Source: Lachnospiraceae bacterium
GTDB lineage: Bacteria > Bacillota > Clostridia > Lachnospirales > Lachnospiraceae
Length of the DNA: 36,901 bases
NCBI GenBank assembly: GCA_029067205.1
Contig: JAIEEY010000458.1
Span: forward strand, 1-36,901
Reading direction: 5' to 3'
Under the pieces are notes generated by a model. That model did no database searches. It was not told the origin of the DNA and worked only from the letters and a program-made list of their open reading frames with translations. Both the position numbers and the translations under genes were made by a program. Shown here piece after piece: positions 22,765 to 30,395 of the stretch. Position 1 is the first letter of the stretch. Each line of letters begins with the position of its first letter.

Positions 22765-23538
22765 TTATCCACATGCAGTATCTGCTGCCAACTTCACAAT
22801 CTGCTCATAAAACGCATTCTGACTCTGGTCATCACTCCTCTCGCAGATATCCCGAATCACACCATCTGCCAGAAAAAAGATTTTATGACAATAACTTGCG
22901 ACAAGCGGATCGTGTGTCACCATCACGACTGCCTTGTGATCGTCTTGATTAATCCTTGTAAAACAGTCCATGATATTCAATGCCGATGATATATCCAGAT
23001 TTCCCGTCGGCTCGTCCGCAAGAATGATATCTGGATTGTTGGACATCGCCCTCGCAATCGCAACGCGCTGCTTCTCTCCGCCAGAGAGCTCGTATGGGTA
23101 TTTCTTCAAGAGATTTGATAACTCCAACAGATGGGCATTCCTGTCCACCACAACCTTCATATCCCGATATTTTACCTGATTGAGCACCAGTGGAAGCATG
23201 ATGTTCTCCTCCACAGACAGATTGTCCATCAGCATAAAATCCTGAAATACAAAGCCGATTTTATTTCGTCTGAGCTCAGACAGATTATCCGCCTGAAGTC
23301 TGCGCACGTCTGTGTCGCCGTAATATATTTTTCCTTTTGTCGGCTGGTCTATTGTCCCTATGATTTTTAATAGTGTTGTCTTGCCGCAGCCAGACCGCCC
23401 CATGATTCCTATAAAATCCTCTTTTTCTATCTGAAGATCAATTCCTTTCAGGACAGAATACGCTCGTTCACCAGCCATCCGTTCCATTATCGAATGATGA
23501 TAGCTCTTCCTCAATCCACGTACATATACCAAACTCAT
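22765..23538 (-). CDS. ABC transporter ATP-binding protein (MacB/BceA-like)
   Basis: The 257-residue ATPase starts at ATG 23536-23538 (MSLVYVRGL), with AGGAGG 9 bases upstream. Motifs are Walker A GRSGCGKTT (47-55), Q-loop FVFQDF, signature LSGGEKQR, Walker B IILADEPTGNLD and H-loop VMVTHD. It belongs to the MacB/LolD/BceA type that works with FtsX-fold permeases in peptide-antibiotic export, sensing or lipoprotein release. It is the last gene of a four-gene leftward operon; the permease lies 210 bases upstream with a repeat remnant between. The normal length and complete motifs suggest it is active. Confidence 0.93.
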   Translation of the reverse strand: MSLVYVRGLRKSYHHSIMERMAGERAYSVLKGIDLQIEKEDFIGIMGRSGCGKTTLLKIIGTIDQPTKGKIYYGDTDVRRLQADNLSELRRNKIGFVFQDFMLMDNLSVEENIMLPLVLNQVKYRDMKVVVDRNAHLLELSNLLKKYPYELSGGEKQRVAIARAMSNNPDIILADEPTGNLDISSALNIMDCFTRINQDDHKAVVMVTHDPLVASYCHKIFFLADGVIRDICERSDDQSQNAFYEQIVKLAADTACG

Positions 23539-23662
23539 GCTTCGTCTCCTCCTATACAGCTTTCTTGACTTGTTTATTTCTCCAATTGAAAATTGCAAAA
23601 AGCCTCGCCGCAGCCCGCTACACCTACGTTTTTAACCAATTGCTTTATCAATTTCATCTCGA

Positions 23663-23708
23663 AGAAATATCCTGCGCAATCTGTATCAGTTATTTTTCTA
23701 CAGTTCCT
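23663..23708. repeat. AGGAACTGT hairpin repeat, copy 3 (left arm degraded)
   Basis: AGAAATATCCTGCGCAATCT and GTTATTTTTCTACAGTTCCT align with the loop and right arm of copies 1 and 2; the outer left arm is lost. It sits inside the ABC operon, between the permease and the ATPase. Confidence 0.65.
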
Positions 23709-23748
23709 AATTTGTCAAAAATACAATCACAGACGTAAAAGACAAAAT

Positions 23749-25545
23749 TTAACGATCAACATTCTCAACAATCACTCTCCGAAATTTTCTCAAACAGGCG
23801 TAAATTAATACACTATTCAAAACGAGAAATGCAGCCTGAAAAGGAATATATCTACACACATAATCCCAAATCCCCTCATTCCATCCTGTCGTCTCGGCAA
23901 ACATATAGATACCCGATATCAGAATGGACAGGAGCAGTGGTATCAGCAACAGATTCCGATATTCTGCGGACACCGCTTTCGCTATGGCTTTTTCCGACAT
24001 TCCAATCTGATACAATAATCCATACTTATGCCTCAGCAACGGTAAATCTCCCTGCACTCTCAGGACAAAAAGCGCAAAACTGGATATCAGACAAAAGAGC
24101 CCCGCAAACACACTAATGATTTTGACAAAAGTCATATTTTCGTTGGCGTCTGCAAAAAATGCACACCGCCAGAAAATGTCTGCATTTGTTTCCTGAAAAC
24201 AATTCTTATACTGCTCATATTCTTTCTGCAGACCTCCTTTTTTTGCGATAATCGTATATTCATTTCCTTTATATTCAGCTATAACCGATTCCGGCAATAT
24301 GATAAACTCGCGCAGACAATCCGGCTTTTCCATTCCAAAAACGATTTCATTGCGCACTTCCACAATTGTCAAAACACATTCCGGCTTATCCAAGTCAAGT
24401 ATTGTGGATTCATTTACCAGAATCGCCTCCGTCTCCTCCAATTGAATATCGTGGTCGGTCAATTGACTATAATCCCTGTCCGAAATACATAAATATGTCT
24501 CTTTATACCCCTGTTCATTTATTTCGCCTTCAATTGCCGACAACTCAATCCGGTCATTACCCAATAGTTCCCGATACTTTTCAATTTCTGTCTGCTCACT
24601 GTTTTGCATCACTCCCACAAAACCATAAGGATATTCTGCGCTGTCCACGTCCTCCTGAATTCGTGAGATCACGCAGCCGCCCGTAAAAAACAATACTGCA
24701 AAATCCAGTACAAACATCATATAAAGCAGCCTGCAATTGCTTATGAATTTAAAGTAAAACTCATTTAAGACAATCATATTTCCATAATAAAAGTTCTGAA
24801 ACATCTTGAGAATCGTAAGCGTCAAACTTCCGCCATACGACAGAATCATGTACATTCCGACCAGACAGACCACTATGCTGAGCATCTCATACAAAGTGTC
24901 ATTCCGCCTTAACAGAATCATTGCATAGGCGAACGCACCAATTCCCCCGACTACAAGGAAACAAGTTGTCTCATGTCTTTTTTCTTTTCTCACACTTCTC
25001 AATTGTATCGCCGACAAATCCTTTTTCGAAAAATAGATTAAAATTACCAGATATTCAACAACAAAAAGCAAGAAACTCGCTTTGATCACCGTGACAATCA
25101 ACCTAAGAATATCGGACAGTGAAAATCGAACCAAATACCCCCATATCCTAAGAACCGTCAAAAACAATGTGGACAAAATACCTCCCACAAAAATCCCCGA
25201 CACAACAGAAAAAACATAGATCAGCAAAAACTCTACAGAATAGAATTTGAATATTGTCTTTCGGCTGCTGCCCAACATCATCAGCAGACTGTAATCCCTA
25301 TTTTTGGTTCGTACATAATATCCCGTCGAATAGAAGGTAAAGAAAATTGACACTGCACCTGCAATTAAGAAGAACAGTGTACAGAGCAAATCCATGCTGC
25401 CGGCTTTTTCGCCCAGTCCATATTGCTCATTCACCATTAACGCCGACAGGAAAAAGGTATCCAGCACAATTGATAAAATAATGCTCAGCGCATAGAGCAG
25501 CATATTTTTCCTGTCCATATTTTTGCAGACCATTTTTACAAGCAT
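23749..25545 (-). CDS. FtsX-like ABC transporter permease (BceB-like)
   Basis: The 598-residue permease starts at ATG 25543-25545; upstream a GGGGG site is about 6 bases away. Hydrophobic segments suggest about ten membrane helices: one at about 15-37, three between about 50 and 180, two near 195-245, one near 265-290, then a soluble outside domain of about 170 residues (290-460), and three at the C-terminus (about 470-585). This is the BceB layout with a large extracellular domain between helices 7 and 8. The motif NRDYSLLMMLGSSRKTIFKF matches the FtsX-fold coupling region. With the ATPase downstream it should form a transporter for peptide antibiotics or a sensor of them. Confidence 0.9.
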   Translation of the reverse strand: MLVKMVCKNMDRKNMLLYALSIILSIVLDTFFLSALMVNEQYGLGEKAGSMDLLCTLFFLIAGAVSIFFTFYSTGYYVRTKNRDYSLLMMLGSSRKTIFKFYSVEFLLIYVFSVVSGIFVGGILSTLFLTVLRIWGYLVRFSLSDILRLIVTVIKASFLLFVVEYLVILIYFSKKDLSAIQLRSVRKEKRHETTCFLVVGGIGAFAYAMILLRRNDTLYEMLSIVVCLVGMYMILSYGGSLTLTILKMFQNFYYGNMIVLNEFYFKFISNCRLLYMMFVLDFAVLFFTGGCVISRIQEDVDSAEYPYGFVGVMQNSEQTEIEKYRELLGNDRIELSAIEGEINEQGYKETYLCISDRDYSQLTDHDIQLEETEAILVNESTILDLDKPECVLTIVEVRNEIVFGMEKPDCLREFIILPESVIAEYKGNEYTIIAKKGGLQKEYEQYKNCFQETNADIFWRCAFFADANENMTFVKIISVFAGLFCLISSFALFVLRVQGDLPLLRHKYGLLYQIGMSEKAIAKAVSAEYRNLLLIPLLLSILISGIYMFAETTGWNEGIWDYVCRYIPFQAAFLVLNSVLIYACLRKFRRVIVENVDR

Positions 25546-25574
25546 AGCTATCCCCCCATCTCTTTGCCAACACG

Positions 25575-25865
25575 TTACTCCATACTCCTCAACACATTTT
25601 CCAGCATCTCCACATACTCCCTAAAATTCATGATGCCTGTCTCGGTGAGCTTGTATGTGCTTTTGGGTTTCTTGTTGACAAACTCCTTTTTGCAGCTGAC
25701 ATAGCCCCATTCTTCCAGTTTCAACAGCTGCGCGCTCAGATTGCCGGAGGTTGCCTCTGTGTATTTTTTCAGTTCCGTAAAATCCTTCTCCCCAGTAATC
25801 AGCCCCGAGATTATGGACAGCCTTAATTTATTGCTAAACACTTCTGGCATTGAAGAAATATCCAC
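25575..25865 (-). CDS. winged-helix transcriptional regulator (HTH_34-type)
   Basis: The 96-residue DNA-binding protein starts at GTG 25863-25865, with GGGAG upstream inside the end of the preceding gene. The whole protein is one winged helix: LRLSIISGLITGEKDFTELKK (helices 1-2), TSGNLSAQLLKLEEWGYVS (recognition helix), FVNKKPKSTYKLTETG (wing), then a dimerising helix. This is the HTH_34/MarR-like type that often controls an adjacent membrane protein and ABC transporter. It is embedded in the operon it probably controls; a palindrome sits on the operon promoter. Confidence 0.9.
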   Translation of the reverse strand: MDISSMPEVFSNKLRLSIISGLITGEKDFTELKKYTEATSGNLSAQLLKLEEWGYVSCKKEFVNKKPKSTYKLTETGIMNFREYVEMLENVLRSME

Positions 25866-25866
25866 G

Positions 25867-26523
25867 TCACTTTGCTCCCTTCCGTTTCAACTCCATTCCA
25901 AGCAGCACCATTCCTACTGAGACGACCGCTGCTGTCAGGAATGCATCCAATCCGATTTCCATATCATTTCCATGAAAATCCGCCGCGCTGACTGAAAACC
26001 CTGTCACTGCAAGAAACATATACAATATCGCCACCACAAACGACACCCACAAAATCAGCTTATCCTGTATCACAAATCCCAAGACAAAGCAGCCGATTAC
26101 CGGAAAGAGGAACATCAGTGTCTTTTGATAAAAATGGACATTCTGTTCCTGAAAATACGTACTCGAGAAAAAGAGACGAAATACCTCCCCGCCAATCAGC
26201 AAAACGCCCCAAATATTGATCAGACTCATACTCAAATGATTGTTCCACTTCTTCATCTTATAGCGATAGAGCCAAAACAAGATTACATACCCTGTGATCG
26301 AAACGTAATTCAATCCCCAGAAAAGTCTCCATACAGAATACGGCACCTGCTCTATTCCCTTAATAATTTGTAATATGATTGCATACAACAAGTATGTCGC
26401 CAGATTGACAACCCCAATTGCAATGAAAAAATTAGCTATCCTTGAAAAATCATTTTGAGTCCTGTCGATTACTCTCTTAATCAAACTGACCTCTTCAATC
26501 GCCTCCGTGATATTTTGTGCCAT
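25867..26523 (-). CDS. membrane protein, first gene of ABC operon
   Basis: The start is ATG 26521-26523 (MAQNITEAIEEV), with GGAGG 6 bases upstream; the frame is open further up but lacks a site. The 218 residues show a soluble helical N-terminus (1-30) and six hydrophobic segments, beginning with FFIAIGVVNLATYLLYAIIL and ending with FLTAAVVSVGMVLLGMELK. No catalytic motif is seen. The order membrane protein, winged-helix regulator, permease, ATPase is common in Firmicutes, where the membrane protein may sense or be co-regulated with the transporter. Function unknown. Confidence 0.8.
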   Translation of the reverse strand: MAQNITEAIEEVSLIKRVIDRTQNDFSRIANFFIAIGVVNLATYLLYAIILQIIKGIEQVPYSVWRLFWGLNYVSITGYVILFWLYRYKMKKWNNHLSMSLINIWGVLLIGGEVFRLFFSSTYFQEQNVHFYQKTLMFLFPVIGCFVLGFVIQDKLILWVSFVVAILYMFLAVTGFSVSAADFHGNDMEIGLDAFLTAAVVSVGMVLLGMELKRKGAK

Positions 26524-26680
26524 ATGATCTCCTCCATTCTTTAAAAACGCATAACATTTCCCCTGCAACATATTCGCAAGCATTTTTAAAATAATTCCTA
26601 CCCTGCACGCCAAGAATCTCCCTTGGCTGTAGCTTTGAGCAAAAACACCTTATCTGCAAGACAAACAGATTCTTATCAGA

Positions 26681-26734
26681 TTAGTCTATTTTATAGACTA
26701 ATCTATATTATAGTCAGATTTAAAAATTTGTCAA
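26681..26734 (-). promoter_or_regulatory. operon promoter with palindromic operator
   Basis: On the minus strand TTGACA (26729-26734), a 16-base spacer and TATAAT (26707-26712) form a near-perfect promoter. Just downstream, across the likely start of transcription, lies a perfect palindrome, TTAGTCTA TTTTA TAGACTAA (26681-26701). It is a good candidate binding site for the operon's winged-helix regulator. Confidence 0.7.
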
Positions 26735-26916
26735 GAGCCAGAATACAAAGTCCGTAAGCAGAACAATCGAACCAGGAAAATTTTCTCTACCACCACACAA
26801 AACTGCTAATTTCCTTGACCCACAGGTTCAATAAAGAATCGGAAATTTTTCTATACTCGTGAACTGCTGTTGCGTTTTTTTAGTAACATATTCTTCATTT
26901 GCGCGGGCATAAGAAA

Positions 26917-26942
26917 AGCATCTAAGATTTCTCCTAGATGCT
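26917..26942 (-). terminator. terminator of the zinc-ribbon membrane protein gene
   Basis: AGCATCTA (26917-26924) and TAGATGCT (26935-26942) form a perfect stem, with a short T-run on the minus strand. It lies 38 bases after the stop of the leftward gene at 26980. The rest of the gap 26735-26916 shows no gene. Confidence 0.75.
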
Positions 26943-26979
26943 ATATCTTACCTACAGATACAAATTGATATGATCAGCC

Positions 26980-27558
26980 CTATTTCTGTTCATTTAAAAT
27001 ATGTTGCACTGCGCCCCATTCAATAACTGGTACATTTTTATGAGCAGCCGTCGAGGTCTGTTTCTTTTTGCTCTGTACTTTCATAATGTTAAACAAAAGG
27101 CTGCCTGCCCCTGCTACAAGACCAATTCCCACCACAGCAAGGGCAAGGATCAGGTTATAGTCCACTCCAGAAAAGAAATAGCACCCAGCACCGATTATAA
27201 TACCAACAATAACACAAACGCTCGGCGTACTGAACATCTCATCCTTGATACCACTGACTGCCCATGACTGCGGCTTATTGCAGAACGGACACTGATCCTT
27301 AAAAGCTTTGACATAAATCTGTTTTTCCGTGGCATTGCGATGCGCTTCTTTCACAGCCCTTACAAGATTCGCATGAGCCATCTCATTCAACTTCTGCTGT
27401 TTTTTATCGTCTAGTTTGTTGTAATTGCTGTTGATTTCCGCCTCCATGCCGGAAATAACCGCAACCATCGGTCCGCTGTCTTTCATACACTGCTCACAGC
27501 AGAATGAATACGGCACATCAATCTTTTCGGTTTTTGTATGCTTGTAATAGGTTCCCAC
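26980..27558 (-). CDS. membrane protein with split zinc-ribbon
   Basis: The 192-residue protein starts at GTG 27556-27558, 10 bases after AGGAGG. It has CCEQC (about 20-24) and CPFC (about 90-93), four to five cysteines that could bind one zinc, separated by a charged helix (KLDDKKQQKLNEMAH). Two hydrophobic segments follow (VCVIVGIIIGAGCYFF and LILALAVVGIGLVAGAGSLL), then a basic cytoplasmic tail. The family is not recognised. It stands alone between the ABC operon promoter and a MITE-like repeat. Confidence 0.75.
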   Translation of the reverse strand: MGTYYKHTKTEKIDVPYSFCCEQCMKDSGPMVAVISGMEAEINSNYNKLDDKKQQKLNEMAHANLVRAVKEAHRNATEKQIYVKAFKDQCPFCNKPQSWAVSGIKDEMFSTPSVCVIVGIIIGAGCYFFSGVDYNLILALAVVGIGLVAGAGSLLFNIMKVQSKKKQTSTAAHKNVPVIEWGAVQHILNEQK

Positions 27559-27668
27559 GTTCCATCTCCTCCTAAGTATAAAAAATATTTCCGCTTTTTA
27601 TTATATTCCTCCCATTTTTCAAAATCAAGTTCTTGCATATTTTTTTGTCCTGTACACTCAGAATAATG

Positions 27669-27825
27669 GTTACTGTTTACACCCTGCCAGATTTTCGCAT
27701 GATTTTGCACATTGTTGGTGTGAACAGCAACATTTTTGCACACAAATTGATAAAGGGAAAAAGCTAAAGCTTTTAGCAATTTGGCGCATGATTCCCACTA
27801 CTTTTGCGGAAATCTGAACAGTAAC
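27669..27825. repeat. MITE-like structured repeat, copy 2
   Basis: This 157-base element has ends GTTACTGTTT (27669-27678) and GAACAGTAAC (27816-27825). It matches the copy at 3657-3812 closely over the right 106 bases and more loosely in the left 50. The inner stem pairs AAATTG with CAATTT, while copy 1 pairs AAAATGC with GCATTTT, so changes are compensated. Confidence 0.8.
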
Positions 27826-27864
27826 GCCAATCAAACAGAAAAATCAATTTTGCAAGATATATCA

Positions 27865-27893
27865 TTGTGATTCAGTTGGTTGTATGCTATAAT
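27865..27893 (+). promoter_or_regulatory. promoter of the MFS efflux operon leader
   Basis: TTGTGA (27865-27870), 17 bases, TATAAT (27888-27893). It leaves a leader of about 220 bases before the MFS start codon, holding a small reading frame and alternative hairpins. Confidence 0.65.
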
Positions 27894-27990
27894 TTTAATA
27901 TTGCTGACAGCGACAAGCCGAACTTTGAAGGATAAAGATATGTCTATCAGACAGTTTGCATTCAAATGAATAAACGCGAAAGGAAATAAA

Positions 27991-28029
27991 ATGAAGCTTT
28001 GTATTGTAATAGCTCCATGCAGAGTCTGA
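27991..28029 (+). CDS. 12-residue leader peptide MKLCIVIAPCRV
   Basis: ATG 27991 follows AAAGGAA by 6-7 bases and reads MKLCIVIAPCRV before TGA 28027-28029. Codons 8-13 overlap the first arm of hairpin A, and the stop lies in the arm of hairpin B. The position, a strong site and the overlap with two competing stems are as in leader peptides of erm, mef/msr and tet(M) genes, where a stalled ribosome decides which stem forms. The peptide matches no leader that I recall. Its function is inferred from layout. Confidence 0.7.
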   Translation: MKLCIVIAPCRV

Positions 28030-28077
28030 GGAGACTGCATGGAGGAACAGCATTGTGCTGATATCCTCAGACTTTGC
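28013..28077 (+). promoter_or_regulatory. attenuator with two mutually exclusive hairpins
   Basis: Hairpin A pairs CTCCATGCAG (28013-28022) with CTGCATGGAG (28035-28044). Hairpin B pairs GCAGAGTCTGAGGA (28019-28032) with TCCTCAGACTTTGC (28064-28077), 14 pairs with one G-U. They share bases 28019-28022, and the 3' arm of A lies in the loop of B, so only one can form fully. B is followed by TTCTGTTTTG and may end transcription. A ribosome stalled on the leader peptide would cover the left arms and change the outcome. Confidence 0.7.
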
Positions 28078-28118
28078 TTCTGTTTTGAGAAATATCTAAT
28101 ACGAAATGGAGCAAAGAA

Positions 28119-29411
28119 ATGAAACATATTAAGAAAAATGAATTTTTTGAGTTAAGGGATTTTTTGATTCTTTGGAGTACCCAGAGTGTATCTCAGCTTG
28201 GCAGCAGTATTACGGCATTTGCACTGACTTTATGGCTGTATGAGAAGACTGGTTCTTCCCTGAGCACAGCGGCACTTACCATATGCTCTTATGCACCATA
28301 TGTATTAATGAGCATATTTGCCGGCGCATTGACAGACCGATTTGACAAAAAGAAGACGATGCTTGGCTGCGATGTGTTTGCAGTAACATGTACAATAATT
28401 GTATTTGTGTTATTTAGGACAAATCGCTTGATGGTATGGCATTTATATGTTCTAAATGCGATTTCAGGATTAATGAATACAGTACAACAGCCTGCTTCAG
28501 AGGTTGCTATGACTTTGATCATTCCAGAAAAGTATTATCAAAAGACAAGTGGGCTTCGCTCTTTGTCAAACTCACTGGTATCCATATTGAATCCTTTGAT
28601 TGCCACAGCATTATACTCATTTGCAGGGCTCACTGGTGTGATCGCAGCTGATGTTGGAAGCTTTACCATTGCATTTGTGGCATTATTGTTTTTTATCAGA
28701 ATCCCGGAAAACAAGAGTGAGAAGAGAGAACGTGTAATGAATCTTGCAAAAGAAGGTCTTGTGTTTTTGAAAGAAAATCCGCTGATTATGACACTGATAT
28801 TATTTATGTCGGGTGTTAATCTGGTGGCTTCAGCTTTTGATGCAACGCTGCCTGGTTATGTGCTTCCGAATCCGAAAGGCGGTTCATCTGTTCTGGGAAT
28901 TGTCACATCTTGTTCTGGTGTTGCTATGATTATTGGCAGTCTGATTGTTTCCGCCTTACCAAAACCGAAGGATAGGGTAAAAGTCATTTATGTGACAATG
29001 CTGTTTTCACTGGGAACGGAAAATTTTTTGTTAGCATTTTCCAGAGAACCTGTATTATGGTGCATTGGGCAGATAATCGGATGGCTTCTTGTACCGGTTA
29101 TGAGTGCAAATCTGGATGTGATTCTCAGGACTACGATTCCAGTGGAACTACAAGGGCGTGTTTATGCGTGCCGTAACACGCTTCAATTTTTTACGATTCC
29201 TATCGGATTGTTTTTAGGTGGTTTTATGGTAGATCATGTATGTGAACCGATTATGAGCGACTATGGCAATATATCAATTCTAAAAACTCTTTTTGGCTCA
29301 GGAAAGGGTTCTGGTGCTGCGCTGATGATGTTTGTACTTGGTGTAAGCGGTAGTTTGATCTGCATCATCACCGGCAGGAAATTGAAGAAGTATCAATATA
29401 ACGAAAAATAA
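28119..29411 (+). CDS. MFS efflux transporter (MefA/MFS_3-like)
   Basis: The 430-residue major facilitator protein starts at ATG 28119, with GGAG about 10 bases upstream. It has about 12 membrane helices. The antiporter motif A in loop 2-3 reads GALTDRFDKKKTM. The opening FLILWSTQSVSQLGSSITAFAL and the charged central loop (NKSEKRERVMNLAKEGLVFL) match the MFS_3/MefA-type group of macrolide and other drug exporters driven by the proton gradient. The attenuator upstream fits induction by a ribosome-targeting antibiotic. The substrate is inferred from family and leader, not shown. The gene is followed by a strong terminator and is single. Confidence 0.9.
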   Translation: MKHIKKNEFFELRDFLILWSTQSVSQLGSSITAFALTLWLYEKTGSSLSTAALTICSYAPYVLMSIFAGALTDRFDKKKTMLGCDVFAVTCTIIVFVLFRTNRLMVWHLYVLNAISGLMNTVQQPASEVAMTLIIPEKYYQKTSGLRSLSNSLVSILNPLIATALYSFAGLTGVIAADVGSFTIAFVALLFFIRIPENKSEKRERVMNLAKEGLVFLKENPLIMTLILFMSGVNLVASAFDATLPGYVLPNPKGGSSVLGIVTSCSGVAMIIGSLIVSALPKPKDRVKVIYVTMLFSLGTENFLLAFSREPVLWCIGQIIGWLLVPVMSANLDVILRTTIPVELQGRVYACRNTLQFFTIPIGLFLGGFMVDHVCEPIMSDYGNISILKTLFGSGKGSGAALMMFVLGVSGSLICIITGRKLKKYQYNEK

Positions 29412-29425
29412 TTTTCAAATAATAT

Positions 29426-29494
29426 AACCCTTCCACACGGTTTGTATCTTTACGTTTTCACACTTAAATAAAGATACAAACCGTGGGAAGGGTT
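29426..29494. terminator. long bidirectional terminator
   Basis: AACCCTTCC..CACGGTTTGTATCTTTA (29426-29453) pairs with TAAAGATACAAACCGTG..GGAAGGGTT (29468-29494), with one small bulge. It serves the rightward MFS gene and the leftward TPM-domain gene. Confidence 0.9.
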
Positions 29495-29513
29495 ATTCTA
29501 TTTGGGAAACTGG

Positions 29514-30383
29514 TTAAAATTTTCCTCTGCTGCCGCCATGCGTCGCACCGGAAGAAGATCTGTGTGTCCGGGAACCGCCAGAACTGCTTGAACGATTCGA
29601 ATGATTCGAATGATTGGAACTATTGTTTTCTGGCTTTTTCCTGCGGTCAACATGCTTATAAAGAAATAAGTCATTCTTTTTCGTAAGCTGCATGCTGCCC
29701 TGTTTGATATAATTATCTGCCGCAAACTGGCTGTGCACTGATTTCAGCTGTCCTTTCATGAATCCTGTCACAATCAGCGATATGACAAACGCAATTGCCA
29801 GTGCTGTCAGAAGACCCCAGACGGGCTCAAACGATCCAGGCGGAAGATTATTGACATCATATGGCTCTCCAGTCTTTGCCTGTGTTATAAAATCATCACA
29901 CAGCTTTGCAAAATTTGTGAACGCTGCTGCATAATCACCTGCTCTCAAATCAGACACAAATTGTTCAGAGATATACTCCTGCCCTGCATCAGTGAATGCC
30001 GTTATGCCATAACCGCGTGTCGATATGCACCAGTCTCTTTCCTCCATACTGATCAATAGAAGGATTCCGTCCCGCCTGTCTCCAAAGCCATAGCCGTTAT
30101 AATCATAATAATCATCCGCATATACTACAGCAGTTTCACCTTCCATAGAGTCGACTGTGACCACCACGACATCGACCTGCTGCCGTTCGCTGATCCCATC
30201 CAGCAGGTCTGACAAATCGGATTCTTCGCTTTCCGATAGCAGATCAGCCATATCCACAAGCCTCGGCAGATCACCTGCCGCAGACGTGGGAAGCACTAAA
30301 ATTGCAGATAGTAAAACTACTGTACATACAGCGAATAACAGTGCAAAACATATGCCATTCAATCTCTTATGTAATGTCCTCAT
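29514..30383 (-). CDS. TPM-domain (YgcG/YdjH-like) membrane protein
   Basis: The 289-residue precursor starts at ATG 30381-30383 behind a GGGGG/AAAGG site. It has a signal segment (about 12-35, ending SAAG), a TPM/TLP18.3 domain outside (about 40-170: LVDMADLLSESEESDLSDLL, VVVVTVDSMEG, GDRRDGILLLISMEERD), a transmembrane helix at about 190-212 and a cytoplasmic tail. The tail ends in an Arg/Ser/Asn/His-rich low-complexity stretch (NHSNHSNRSSSSGGSRTHRSS). It is the last of three leftward genes whose order resembles B. subtilis ydjI-ydjG-ydjH in content. There the products recruit PspA to the membrane under stress. Confidence 0.88.
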   Translation of the reverse strand: MRTLHKRLNGICFALLFAVCTVVLLSAILVLPTSAAGDLPRLVDMADLLSESEESDLSDLLDGISERQQVDVVVVTVDSMEGETAVVYADDYYDYNGYGFGDRRDGILLLISMEERDWCISTRGYGITAFTDAGQEYISEQFVSDLRAGDYAAAFTNFAKLCDDFITQAKTGEPYDVNNLPPGSFEPVWGLLTALAIAFVISLIVTGFMKGQLKSVHSQFAADNYIKQGSMQLTKKNDLFLYKHVDRRKKPENNSSNHSNHSNRSSSSGGSRTHRSSSGATHGGSRGKF

Positions 30384-30395
30384 CCTTTGTCCCCC

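Noticed and set aside
29580-29625. Short tandem repeat (GATTCGAAT-like units), considered as a regulatory or CRISPR-like repeat
   Set aside because: It encodes the Asn/His/Ser low-complexity tail of the TPM-domain protein and has no spacer structure.
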